The notes beneath the pieces are model-generated. The model was not told the DNA's origin. It saw only the letters and a program-made list of their open reading frames with translations, and ran no database searches. From an uncultured Pelagibacteraceae bacterium (GTDB taxonomy: Bacteria > Pseudomonadota > Alphaproteobacteria > Pelagibacterales > Pelagibacteraceae): DNA of 64,000 bases. Positions 54,899-63,935 of this stretch are shown one piece after another (position 1 is the first letter of the stretch; each line of letters starts with the position of its first letter). The translations under genes were made by a program, and so were the position numbers. The stretch covers positions 145,482 through 209,481 of the forward strand of contig CACEOY010000001.1 of the NCBI GenBank assembly GCA_902561155.1. The letters are read 5' to 3'.

Positions 54899-55962
54899 TA
54901 TTCAATTATCCAATTATCTCCATATGCAAACGTATATTTTTGATTAAATGTAATATATGTGCTTCCACTTGGAATTTGAGTGGAAGAATTGGCTAATATT
55001 TTTATATTTCCACTATTACATTCAACATCAATTACTTTATGTCTTCCAGTATCGCTTACTCTTTTAATTTTGACTTCAATGCCATCGTTTGAAAAACTTA
55101 TAAATTCTGGCCTTATGCCTACTTGTGTTTTTTTGAAGCTATTTTTTTTTATATTAACTTTATTAGGCAATAATTTTCCTTCAAAGTTTATTTGTCCATT
55201 TTCTATATCACAAGGTAGAATATTCATTCCTGGTGAACCAATAAAATGTCCCACAAAAGTATGTTTTGGTTTTTCAAATAGTTCTACAGGAGTACCGGTT
55301 TGAACAATTTGACCTTCATGCATAACAACTACTTGGTCAGCGAATGTTAAAGCCTCTATTTGATCGTGAGTAACGTAAATCATAGTTCGATTAATTTTTT
55401 GATGTAATTATTTTAATTTTGATCTCAAAACCCATTTTAAATGTGGGTCAATAACAGTTAAAGGCTCATCAAACATAATAACATTGACATCTGATCTAAC
55501 TAATCCTCTACCTAAAGAAATTTTTTGTTTTCCATCCGCTGTTAAACCTGAGGCTTTATTATTTAAGGTTGAAGTAAGTTCTAGCATCTCTCCGATTTCT
55601 TTTACTTTTAAATCTATTTCTGAATCTGATAGACCTCTGTTTTTTAAAGGAAAGGCTAAATTATCATAAACTGTCATAGTGTCATAAATAACTGGGAACT
55701 GAAATATTTGAGCGATATCCCTTTCAACTGGGTTAAATGTTGTCATATCTTTGTCGTCAAATAACACTTCTCCTTTTGTGGGTCTTAATAATCCTGAGAT
55801 AATATTTAATAACGTAGTCTTTCCACAACCTGAGGGTCCTAATAAGGCGTAAGCACCTCCATCTTTCCAATCTATGTTTACATCTCTAAGGGCCCAATCT
55901 TCATTGTTACTCTGCTTTGGCAAATAGCTATGACTAAGATTTTTCAAAGTAATTTTAGCCAT
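54898..55962 (-). pseudogene. glpT: Glycerol ABC transporter ATPase GlpT, in-frame stop codon
   Basis: The first part (55962 to 55408, MAKITLKNLSHSYLP) carries Walker A GPSGCGKTT, the LSDSEI region and Walker B FDEPLTVIDPH. It ends at an in-frame TAA (55408-55410). The frame then continues without change: LHQKINRTMIYVTHDQIEAL, then the TOBE-type C-terminal domain to 54898. Together they match a 354-residue ABC ATPase. The stop could come from a GAA (Glu) codon by one base. As given, the ATPase lacks its switch-His region unless translation restarts at an internal ATG (55383) or reads through. Confidence 0.85.
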
Positions 55963-57019
55963 GATTTACCAATCTGTTATCTTGATCAAAATATAAAAAT
56001 TCATCTATATTCATATATAATTTAGTTTCTTCACCAATATTCTTAGATTGAACACCATTAGACAAAGAAACCCAATTAAGCTTACCATTTGTAAAATGTA
56101 TAAGACTTTCAGATCCACTAAGTTCTGAAATTAATACTTTTCCATTAATTTCAACTGAATTATTTCCTTCTTTGTACGTAGTAATATTATGAGGGCGTAT
56201 GCCTACCTTGTATCTTCCGTCCTTAATTTTAAGATTTGATTTCCATTCTACATTATTGTTGTCTATTTTAAATATCTCCCCACTTTTATTTATTTCAGCA
56301 ATATTCATTGGTGGATCACTAAATACTCTAGCAGAAGTTAAATTTTCAGGTTTTGTATAAACATCTAATGTTTTTCCATATTGAATAACTCTACCTTCTA
56401 ATAGTGTGGCTGTATTTCCACCAATCATTAAAGCATCTTGGGGTTCAGTAGTTGCATACACAACTATACAGTCTCTATCTTCAAACAGTTTTGGTAGCTC
56501 TTCTCTAAGCTCTTCTCTCAATTTAAAATCAAGGTTTGCTAATGGCTCGTCCAATAATATTAGATCTGAGTCCTTTACTAATGCTCTCGCTAATGCGGTT
56601 CTTTGTTGTTGACCGCCAGATAATTCGTCTGGTTTTTTATTTAACATTGCTGATAACTTTAAAAGTTCTGCAACTTTTCCAACTCTTTCTTTTATTTCAT
56701 CAGATTTTACACCTGTTATCTTTAAAGGTGATGCAATATTTTCAAAAACAGTAAAATTTGGATAATTAATAAATTGTTGATAAACCATTGAGCAATTTCT
56801 TTTTTGAACTTCTTTACCCGTTACATTTTCACCATTAAACCAAATTTCACCAGTTGTTGGTTTGTCTAATCCAGCCATAATTTGCATTAAAGTTGTTTTT
56901 CCTGCTAAAGTTGAACCAAGTAAAATATTAATAGTATTTTTTTCTAATTTTAGATTTGTAGAGTGTATATGAGTGTCGATTCCTACTTTTTTTTCAACAT
57001 CTTTTAATTCTAAACTCAT
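55955..57019 (-). CDS. glpS: Glycerol ABC transporter, ATP-binding protein GlpS
   Basis: A 354-residue ABC ATPase with a modified Walker A GSTLAGKTT (35-43), Q-loop VYQQFINYPNF, signature [15 protein letters not shown] and Walker B LILLDEPLANLD. The switch region reads YATTEPQDALM in place of the usual His-Asp, so the catalytic His is absent; this also occurs in the GlpS half of the rhizobial transporter. The partner GlpT would then provide the intact site, which makes its interruption more notable. Overlaps glpT by eight bases. Confidence 0.86.
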   Translation of the reverse strand: MSLELKDVEKKVGIDTHIHSTNLKLEKNTINILLGSTLAGKTTLMQIMAGLDKPTTGEIWFNGENVTGKEVQKRNCSMVYQQFINYPNFTVFENIASPLKITGVKSDEIKERVGKVAELLKLSAMLNKKPDELSGGQQQRTALARALVKDSDLILLDEPLANLDFKLREELREELPKLFEDRDCIVVYATTEPQDALMIGGNTATLLEGRVIQYGKTLDVYTKPENLTSARVFSDPPMNIAEINKSGEIFKIDNNNVEWKSNLKIKDGRYKVGIRPHNITTYKEGNNSVEINGKVLISELSGSESLIHFTNGKLNWVSLSNGVQSKNIGEETKLYMNIDEFLYFDQDNRLVNHG

Positions 57020-57043
57020 ATTTATAATTTATAATTTAGTTTT

Positions 57044-57074
57044 AAAAAAAGGGGGCAGAAAATGCCCCCTTTTT
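57044..57074 (-). terminator. Strong hairpin after glpV
   Basis: GGGGGCA (57051-57057) pairs with TGCCCCC (57063-57069) around a five-base loop and is flanked by seven A on one side and five T on the other. Read on the minus strand the stem is followed by T residues. It lies between glpV and glpS, so it probably reduces transcription of the membrane and ATPase genes compared with the binding protein. Confidence 0.85.
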
Positions 57075-57092
57075 AATTAAATTAAACCCAGG

Positions 57093-58823
57093 TTACTTCC
57101 AAGCGTCTTTAAATGCTACAGTTTTACCCTGTGGTTTCTCATTAACTTTAGCTTTTGGCGAACCTTTTTGTTTTAACCAATAAGATGCTTCTCTTGGTTT
57201 ATTAAGTCTAGGTCCACATCCACCGTATGCGTTGCTACCTTTATCAGCAGCTTCCATACGAGACATAACTAAGTCCATCTCATCTGCAAGACGATCCATA
57301 GTTTGTTGTGGAGTAAATGTGCCAGAGTTAACTTCTCCGATATGCTGCCACCACAATTGTGCAAGCTTCGGATAATCTGGTACGTTAACACCTGTTGGTG
57401 ACCAAACATTTCTGTTTTTTGATCTGTAGAACTCTACAAGTCCGCCAAGTTCAGGTGCTCTCTTGGTAAAATGTTTGTGATTAATCGTACTTTTTCTCAC
57501 AAATGTAATACCAACATCAGCTTTTTTAAGAGATACTGTTTTTGAAACAGCAAATTGAGCATATAACCATGCAGCTTTTCTTCTCTCAACATCAGTAGAC
57601 TTAAATAAAGTCCAAGATCCAACATCTTGATAACCAAGCTTCATGCCTTCTTCCCAATAAGGACCTTTTGGTGAAGGACCCATTCTCCATAATGGCATAC
57701 CGTTTGCATCAACAACTTTATTATTAGGATTTTTTCCTACTAAAGAAGCTGTGAAAGCAGTGTACCAGAAAATTTGCTGAGCAACGTTTCCTGAAGATAA
57801 TGATGGTAGAGACTGATAGAAGTCCATAGCAGCAGCTCCTGGAGGTGCGTACTGTCTTAACCACTCATCCCATTTTCTAATTGCATATACTGCAGCTGGA
57901 CCGTTTGTAGCTCCACCTCTTGATACATTCGCACCAACTGGATTACAAGAACCTGGTTCCATTCTTATTCCCCACTCATCTACTGGAACTCCATTAGGTA
58001 GTCCTTTACTTCCTGCACCTGCCATTGATAACCAGGCATCAGTCATTCTCCAACCTAAGTCGGGAGCTCTTTTGCCGTAGTCCATGTGGCCGTATATTCT
58101 TACGCCATCAATTTCTTTAACATCTTCTGAAAAGAATTTAGCTATATCTTCATAGGCAGACCAGTTTACTGGAACACCTAAATCATAACCATATTTTTTC
58201 TTAAATGCTTTTTGGATTTCTGGTCTATCAAACCAATCTTTTCTGAACCAATAAAGGTTAGCAAATTGTTGGTCTGGAAGTTGATAAAGATTTCCATCAG
58301 GACCTGTAGTAAATTGAAGTCCTATGAAGTCATCTAAATCCAACATTGGATTAGTGACAGCTTTACCCTCGCCTTTCATCCACTCAGTTAAATTTACAGC
58401 TTGTTGCATACGCGCGTGCGTACCAATTAAGTCTGAATCGTTTACATACGCATCGTAAATACTTACGTTCGTTTGCATTTGTGTTTGAACAGCCATTACA
58501 ACATCACCTTCTCCGATGATTTGGTGTTGTACTTTAATGCCAGTTATCTCTTCAAACGCTTTTGTAAGAGTTTTTGACTCATACACGTGGGTAGGTATTC
58601 CTTCAGATACTACCTTTAAAGACATTCCTTTGAATGGCTTAGCAGCATCATGGAACCATTGTAGCTCTTTTTCTCTATCTTTTGCAGATAGAACTGAAAG
58701 ACTAAATTCCCCATTAGACCATTTCTTAATTGCAGCCATATGACCGTCTGCAAATGCAGAAGAAATAGTTACGATTGAAAAGGAAACAGCAACAGCTATT
58801 ATAGTTTTAAATGTTTTAAACAT
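57093..58823 (-). CDS. glpV: Glycerol ABC transporter, substrate-binding protein GlpV
   Basis: A 576-residue periplasmic receptor of the large extracellular solute-binding class; the start is ATG 58823 with GGGG eight bases before. Signal peptide ends at AFA (about residue 25). Body features: WFHDAAKPFKGMSLKVVSE, DADLY-like substrate loops, LYQLPDQQFANLYWFRKDWF, MEPGSCNPVGANVSRGGATN and, near the C terminus, YGGCGPRLNKPREASYWL. The length and the gene order fit GlpV of the rhizobial glycerol transporter. It is the first gene after glpK. Confidence 0.88.
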   Translation of the reverse strand: MFKTFKTIIAVAVSFSIVTISSAFADGHMAAIKKWSNGEFSLSVLSAKDREKELQWFHDAAKPFKGMSLKVVSEGIPTHVYESKTLTKAFEEITGIKVQHQIIGEGDVVMAVQTQMQTNVSIYDAYVNDSDLIGTHARMQQAVNLTEWMKGEGKAVTNPMLDLDDFIGLQFTTGPDGNLYQLPDQQFANLYWFRKDWFDRPEIQKAFKKKYGYDLGVPVNWSAYEDIAKFFSEDVKEIDGVRIYGHMDYGKRAPDLGWRMTDAWLSMAGAGSKGLPNGVPVDEWGIRMEPGSCNPVGANVSRGGATNGPAAVYAIRKWDEWLRQYAPPGAAAMDFYQSLPSLSSGNVAQQIFWYTAFTASLVGKNPNNKVVDANGMPLWRMGPSPKGPYWEEGMKLGYQDVGSWTLFKSTDVERRKAAWLYAQFAVSKTVSLKKADVGITFVRKSTINHKHFTKRAPELGGLVEFYRSKNRNVWSPTGVNVPDYPKLAQLWWQHIGEVNSGTFTPQQTMDRLADEMDLVMSRMEAADKGSNAYGGCGPRLNKPREASYWLKQKGSPKAKVNEKPQGKTVAFKDAWK

Positions 58824-58895
58824 TAATTCCCCTCTGTTGTTTGTTATTTTTAAATATTGAAACAAAATACAACTAAATTGTACAGACCTAATTCC

Positions 58896-58922
58896 AAAAA
58901 AAAAAATACAACTTGAAATTGT
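58896..58922 (-). terminator. Weak hairpin with T-run after glpK
   Basis: ACAA (58908-58911) pairs with TTGT (58919-58922) around a seven-base loop; on the minus strand a run of eleven T follows (58896-58906). The stem is too short to be a strong terminator, so it may only slow RNA polymerase between glpK and glpV. Confidence 0.3.
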
Positions 58923-58923
58923 T

Positions 58924-60405
58924 TTAATTAATGAGAGCTCTTTTTATAGCTTTAGACCAACCTAGTAAAAGTGTTTTTCTAATATTATTTTTCATTTTAG
59001 GAGCAAATTTTTTTTCTAAACTCCAATTTTTAGAAATATCTTTAAGAGACTTATACGTTCCAATTTTTAAACCAGCCATAAATGCCGCACCTAATGCCGT
59101 AGTCTCATGAACTTTTGGTCTATAGACTTTTACATTAACTATATCTGATAAAAATTGTGAGAACCAATTGTTCATTACCATTCCTCCATCTACCTTTACC
59201 ATTCTAGGTCTTAAACCGTCATGTTTCATTGCTTCAAATAAATCATATGTTTGATAAGCAACAGACTCGATTGTAGCTCTAACAATTTCTTTAGGACCAG
59301 TATCTCTAGTCAAACCACTTAAAACACCTCTTGAATTTTGATTCCAATATGGAGCCCCCATGCCTGTAAATGCAGGGACTAAATAAACATCTTTGTTATT
59401 CTTTAAAGATTTTAAAATCTTTTCAGTCTCAAATGCTTTTTTAAAAAATTTCATTCTATCTCTTAACCATTGTACTCCTGCTCCTGCAATAAAAATAGAT
59501 CCCTCCATTGCATATGTAGTTTTACCATTTATTCTGTAGCCAATTGTAGTGAGTAATCTATTTTTTGAATAGATCTTTTTATGACCTGTATTTAATAATA
59601 CAAATGCACCTGTTCCGTAAGTGCTTTTTAAAGAGCCAGGTTCAAAACAGCATTGGCCTATTGATGCAGACTGTTGATCTCCGACTACTCCTGTTATTGG
59701 AATAGAATTCCCTGTAATCGAGGGATGTGTCGAACCGTAATCATCAGCACAATTTTTTACCTCTGGTAGAATATGTTTTTTAATTTTCAATATTTTAAGA
59801 ATTGTATCATCCCATTTATTTGTTGTTATATTGTAAATCATTGTTCTACTTGCATTTGTTGCATCTGTAGCATGAACTTTGCCTTTAGTAAGTCTCCAAA
59901 TTAAAAAGCTGTCAATGGTTCCGAAAAGAAGTTGCTTTTTGTTCATTAACCTTCTAGCTACAGACACATTATCCAATATCCATTTTATTTTTGTGCCTGA
60001 AAAATATGAGTCAATTGGCAAGCCTGTTTTATTAAAAATAAGAGTTTCTTTGTTTTGTTTTTTTAACTTTTTACAATATTCAGCCTGTCTACGATCTTGC
60101 CAAACTATAGCTTTATAAATTGGTTTGCCCGTTTTTTTATCCCACAAAACTGTAGTCTCTCTTTGATTAGTAATTCCGATTGCTAATATCTTTCCTTTTA
60201 ATTTTTTAGCTTTTAAAATAACATTTTTTAAAACTTTTTTTGTTGTGTTCCAAATTTCTTCGGGGTTATGCTCTACCCATCCACTTTTTGGAAAATATTG
60301 TGTAAATTCTTTTTGAGAAGAAAAAACTGGTTTACCTTTTAAATCAAAAAGTATCGCTCTATTTGAAGTAGTTCCGGCATCTATAGAAATAATAAATTTT
60401 CTCAT
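58924..60405 (-). CDS. glpK: Glycerol kinase
   Basis: Converts glycerol and ATP to sn-glycerol 3-phosphate. It is 493 residues: SIDAGTTSNRAILFD (7-21), WVEHNPEEIW, TNQRETTVLWDKKTGKP, RTMIYNITTNKWDD, VVGDQQSASIGQ, STYGTGAFVLLNTG and GGMVMNNWFSQFLSDI near the C terminus, all complete. It precedes the glycerol transporter genes and supplies the trapping step. The terminal fragment lies 58 bases before glpV. Confidence 0.96.
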   Translation of the reverse strand: MRKFIISIDAGTTSNRAILFDLKGKPVFSSQKEFTQYFPKSGWVEHNPEEIWNTTKKVLKNVILKAKKLKGKILAIGITNQRETTVLWDKKTGKPIYKAIVWQDRRQAEYCKKLKKQNKETLIFNKTGLPIDSYFSGTKIKWILDNVSVARRLMNKKQLLFGTIDSFLIWRLTKGKVHATDATNASRTMIYNITTNKWDDTILKILKIKKHILPEVKNCADDYGSTHPSITGNSIPITGVVGDQQSASIGQCCFEPGSLKSTYGTGAFVLLNTGHKKIYSKNRLLTTIGYRINGKTTYAMEGSIFIAGAGVQWLRDRMKFFKKAFETEKILKSLKNNKDVYLVPAFTGMGAPYWNQNSRGVLSGLTRDTGPKEIVRATIESVAYQTYDLFEAMKHDGLRPRMVKVDGGMVMNNWFSQFLSDIVNVKVYRPKVHETTALGAAFMAGLKIGTYKSLKDISKNWSLEKKFAPKMKNNIRKTLLLGWSKAIKRALIN

Positions 60406-60407
60406 TT

Positions 60408-60599
60408 TTATTTATTTAAAATTTTTTTTTTTTCTTTTTCGTACTCATATCCACTTATAACACCAGACTTGTACTGATCCTGTAAAGATTTAAGTTGATC
60501 AGAAATTTTAGTAGTTTCTTTTAAGTCTTGACTGTCGTTAGCGTAAGAAAAAGTAAATATTAAAATATTTAATATTAAAAATATAAAAATCTTTTTCAC
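60408..60599 (-). CDS. Small exported protein with a SHOCT-like tail
   Basis: A 63-residue protein starting at GTG 60599, which overlaps the gpsA stop as GTGA. Residues 1-20 are a signal peptide (VKKIFIFLILNILIFTFSYA read with Met at the GTG); the tail LKSLQDQYKSGVISGYEYEK is like SHOCT domains, short helix pairs found at protein termini. Between gpsA and glpK, so it may belong to a glycerol-phosphate transcript. Function unknown. Confidence 0.65.
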   Translation of the reverse strand: MKKIFIFLILNILIFTFSYANDSQDLKETTKISDQLKSLQDQYKSGVISGYEYEKEKKKILNK

Positions 60600-61642
60600 C
60601 TGAATAACTCCCATTTAAGATCAAGTTTTTTATCCTCTACAATAGCATTGATCATACCAAGCATTAAAGGTAATTTTTTTTCATCAAAATCCTCATTAAC
60701 TTTTTTTGCGATTTCTTTTGCCAAATCAGCTCCCTCAACTGTAACATTTTCCATTTTTGTTTTTTTTGCTTCTGAGAATGTTAAGCCTTCCCCAATATAA
60801 GATCCCATTTTAGCATTTCTGCCGCCACCAGAACTTACGTAAAGATCTCCCAGGCCTGCTAAACCTTTTACTGTTTCCTTTTTTCCTTTTAAGTGTTCTA
60901 CGAATAATTCCATTTCATGTATCGATTGTTTTATTAATGCTGAAGATGTATTCAAATAGTTTTTTTCTCTTACGTCATTTGAAATGTTGTCACTACATAA
61001 ACCCTTCGCAGCGCCAACTGCCATGGAAAATATATTTTTAATTGCAGCTGAAACCTCTACACCATTTATATCATCAGAAAATGAAGTATGATAATAACTA
61101 GTATTAAGCATGTCAGAAATTTTTTTTGCAATTTTAATGTCTTCATTAGCTATAACAACACTGCTATGAACTCGATTAGCTAATCCTGCAGCAAGACAAG
61201 GACCTCCCACAGCAGATATATTTACTTTATTTATTCCATTATCAGATAATAATCGTTTTAGTTTATCAACTAATAACTCATAATCATTATTAAAAATACT
61301 CAATCCCTTTGTAAGCATGAGTAAATTTGGAATATTTTCATCTTTGAAAATTTTACTTAGCTGTTCTGAAACCCACTCAATACCTTTTGAACTTATTCCT
61401 AAAACAATTAAATCAGTGCTTTTGTCCAGTATATTTTTTAATTTATCGAATTTATGTATTTTAATTTTTTTATCTAATTTTACATTCAGCCCAGGATGTA
61501 AGTTTTCTTTATTTTTTAAACTATCGATGAAGTCATTTTCTAAATGCGTGCCAATAATGTTAACATCATGTTTATTATCTATACAGGGCAAAGCAAAGGC
61601 TGAACCCATAGCGCCAGCACCAATTATAATAATCTTTGACAT
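60596..61642 (-). CDS. gpsA: Glycerol-3-phosphate dehydrogenase [NAD(P)+]
   Basis: Reduces dihydroxyacetone phosphate to glycerol 3-phosphate for phospholipid synthesis. It is 348 residues: IIIGAGAMGSAFALPC (4-19) Rossmann motif, LTKGL near 120, VGGPCLAAGLA, the catalytic Lys region SAAIKNIFSMAVGAAKGL, ALIKQSIHEM and GLGDLYVSSGGGRNAKMG. Complete. It follows the TrkH-like gene after two bases. Confidence 0.95.
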   Translation of the reverse strand: MSKIIIIGAGAMGSAFALPCIDNKHDVNIIGTHLENDFIDSLKNKENLHPGLNVKLDKKIKIHKFDKLKNILDKSTDLIVLGISSKGIEWVSEQLSKIFKDENIPNLLMLTKGLSIFNNDYELLVDKLKRLLSDNGINKVNISAVGGPCLAAGLANRVHSSVVIANEDIKIAKKISDMLNTSYYHTSFSDDINGVEVSAAIKNIFSMAVGAAKGLCSDNISNDVREKNYLNTSSALIKQSIHEMELFVEHLKGKKETVKGLAGLGDLYVSSGGGRNAKMGSYIGEGLTFSEAKKTKMENVTVEGADLAKEIAKKVNEDFDEKKLPLMLGMINAIVEDKKLDLKWELFR

Positions 61643-61644
61643 AT

Positions 61645-63057
61645 TTATTCTTTAAATAAAATTTTTTTGAACAAAATTAAAATTGATATTAACTCAATTT
61701 TTCCGATAATCATAAATATAATTAGAAATAATTTTGTACTATTCAATAGATTGGCAAAATTGATATCACTCACGCCATATAGTGAGGAATTTGTAGTATT
61801 TGTTAATGTAAGTATAGATAGTTTAAAAGAACTTTCAAAATTAATATCATCTAAAACTAATATACTTGATAAAATAAAAATACTAATAAAAAAGGATATA
61901 AAGATTAAAAAAGATAAGTTAATTGTTTGATTATCTATCTTTTTTTCAGAATAAAAGATTAAATTATTAAAAACATTATTAGGCCTTACCAGTCGTATTA
62001 TTTCAGCAGCTGCTGATTTTATTAATATATAAATTCTAATAAACTTTATTCCAGAAGAATTTGAAATTAACGATCCACCCATCGCACATAAAAAAATAAA
62101 AATAATTGTTCCGTTACTTGACTTTGTAAAAGAAATGCCTGAATTGCTTATACTTGAAATTATATTAATTAAAACTTCACTAATATTTACATCTTTCAAA
62201 GTATAAAACATTACAACAGATAAAATTGAAATGAATACTATTAAAAATAAATCCTCTTGATGGTCATTAATAATTTTCCTTCTATTAAATAGGTTAAATA
62301 GAAAAAAAATATTTATTGTCGGAATCAGAAGAGTTATTGCAAGAATATAACGATTATCTTTTAAAAATATTTGATCCAAACTATTAGTGGGAAGAAAACC
62401 CCCATTTGAGATTATTGTCATTGAAAGATTCAACGAATTAAATAATCTTACATTTCCAATACTCAATATTATTAAAATTAATAATGTTAATAACGAATAA
62501 ATTAAGAAAATTTGTAATAAAATATTTTTAGTATTGGATTTTGAAAAAGAACCCATATTTCCTGTGTATACCAACTGATTTAACCTAAAATTGTGCTGAT
62601 TGTTTGAAAAAATAATTATCAAAAATATAAGAAAATATAAACCTCCTATCCATTGAGATGAAGATCTCCATAATATTAAAGTTGGATCTAAATATTTAAT
62701 ATTTTCAAATATAGAAAATCCAGTAGATGTTATCCCTGAAAAACTCTCAAAAACTGAATCAAAAAAAGTAATTTGGTAATTGCTCAAATAATAAGGTAAA
62801 GCAATAAAAATAGATGAAATTAAGTATACCAATATGATTAATAACAGTTGTTCGTAAAAGTTAATCTTTTTAATAGAATTTTTACCGTAGTAACAAAAAA
62901 AAGATCCAGTTACCAATGTAAGAAAAAAAGTTACAGTGTAAGATTCTATACTTAAAAAATAATCAAAATATGTTGAATAAAGAATATTTAAAAAGGAGAG
63001 TCCAGACAAAGGAAAAACAAATAGACCTATATAAAATAAAATAGCTTTATAATTCAT
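61645..63057 (-). CDS. TrkH/KtrB-family potassium transporter subunit
   Basis: A 470-residue membrane protein with four membrane-pore-membrane repeats. Pore-loop candidates: SGITSTGFSIFE (first), TIISNGGFLPT (second), SSISNSGISFT (third) and LTLTNTTNSSLYG (fourth). The first three carry the filter Gly that binds K+; the fourth does not show a clear Gly at that place. TrkH requires TrkA, which is not in this window. Potassium or sodium uptake is likely; the ion choice is uncertain. Confidence 0.8.
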   Translation of the reverse strand: MNYKAILFYIGLFVFPLSGLSFLNILYSTYFDYFLSIESYTVTFFLTLVTGSFFCYYGKNSIKKINFYEQLLLIILVYLISSIFIALPYYLSNYQITFFDSVFESFSGITSTGFSIFENIKYLDPTLILWRSSSQWIGGLYFLIFLIIIFSNNQHNFRLNQLVYTGNMGSFSKSNTKNILLQIFLIYSLLTLLILIILSIGNVRLFNSLNLSMTIISNGGFLPTNSLDQIFLKDNRYILAITLLIPTINIFFLFNLFNRRKIINDHQEDLFLIVFISILSVVMFYTLKDVNISEVLINIISSISNSGISFTKSSNGTIIFIFLCAMGGSLISNSSGIKFIRIYILIKSAAAEIIRLVRPNNVFNNLIFYSEKKIDNQTINLSFLIFISFFISIFILSSILVLDDINFESSFKLSILTLTNTTNSSLYGVSDINFANLLNSTKLFLIIFMIIGKIELISILILFKKILFKE

Positions 63058-63067
63058 TTGAATAAAA

Positions 63068-63844
63068 TTATCGCCTAGAACTTTTCTGTCTCTTAATCTC
63101 GCTTCTAATTCTTTTAACTAAACTTCTACTAGTATCAAATAATAACTTTATATTTATTTGTTTACTTCTTTGAATAGATAAACTTTTAATATTTCTTAAT
63201 TCAACATTGTCGGCAACAGCTGCTATTGGCCTTTTTTTTGAATTAAGATTTTTTATTCTAACTATTGATTTATTAGAAATAATTTTTCCTTTCCATCTTC
63301 TTGGTCTAAAGGGGCTAATAGGAGTTATAGCTAACTTTCCAGAATTTAAAGATAAAATTGGCCCGTGAACAGAAAGATTATACGCGGTACTTCCAGCTGG
63401 TGTTGATACAAGTACTCCATCACCTATTAGTTTTTTTATGATTTGTTTTTTACCTACCGAAATATTAAGTGAGGCAGTTTGTTTACTCTGTCTAAAAATT
63501 GAGATTTCATTTATTGCAATTAACTTTTTTTTTAAGCCATTTCCGTAAGAACATTTTACAGAAAGACTGCTTATAGTGGTTTTTTTTGATTTTAATATTT
63601 TTCTCTCTAGATAATCAATGTTCGAATTGTTCATTAAAAATCCAAAAGTTCCACAATTAACACCGTAGAAAGGTTTATTAAATTTGTAATATTTTTTTAA
63701 AATCTTCAACATAAAACCATCACCACCAAACACAACAATGCAAGAAGATCTTAAAGGAGGAGAATTTTTAAATTTTTTAAAAAGTTTTTTTTTAAAGTTT
63801 TGTGATTTTTTATTTTTATCAAAAACGAAATGATATTTGTCCAT
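63068..63844 (-). CDS. nadK: NAD kinase
   Basis: Phosphorylates NAD+ to NADP+ with ATP or polyphosphate. It is 258 residues: VVFGGDGFMLK (37-47) with the GGDG catalytic motif, VNCGTFGFLMNN (residues 63-74), AINEISIFR, LIGDGVLVSTPAGSTAYNLS and ITPISPFRPRRW. Highly Lys-rich. A gap of 10 bases follows before the TrkH-like gene; tRNA-Leu is five bases upstream. Confidence 0.94.
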   Translation of the reverse strand: MDKYHFVFDKNKKSQNFKKKLFKKFKNSPPLRSSCIVVFGGDGFMLKILKKYYKFNKPFYGVNCGTFGFLMNNSNIDYLERKILKSKKTTISSLSVKCSYGNGLKKKLIAINEISIFRQSKQTASLNISVGKKQIIKKLIGDGVLVSTPAGSTAYNLSVHGPILSLNSGKLAITPISPFRPRRWKGKIISNKSIVRIKNLNSKKRPIAAVADNVELRNIKSLSIQRSKQINIKLLFDTSRSLVKRIRSEIKRQKSSRR

Positions 63845-63849
63845 ATTAG

Positions 63850-63935
63850 TGGTGCCCTCGGCCAGACTCGAACTGGCACTCCCAAAAGGGCAAGGATTTT
63901 AAGTCCTTTGTGTCTACCAATTTCACCACGAGGGC
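63850..63935 (-). tRNA. tRNA-Leu (TAA)
   Basis: An 86-base type II tRNA. Acceptor arms GCCCTCG and CGAGGGC pair; the D arm has TGGTGAAATTGGTAGACAC; the anticodon loop CTTAAAA gives TAA, which decodes UUA, the main Leu codon here; a long variable arm TGCCCTTTTGGGAG with paired ends; T arm AGTTCGAGTCT; discriminator A and encoded CCA. Class II length and the anticodon confirm Leu. Confidence 0.96.

Noticed and set aside
55408..55962. Two separate ABC half-genes instead of one broken glpT
   Set aside because: Both parts are in the same frame and each lacks essential ATPase elements; one gene with a stop is the simpler reading.
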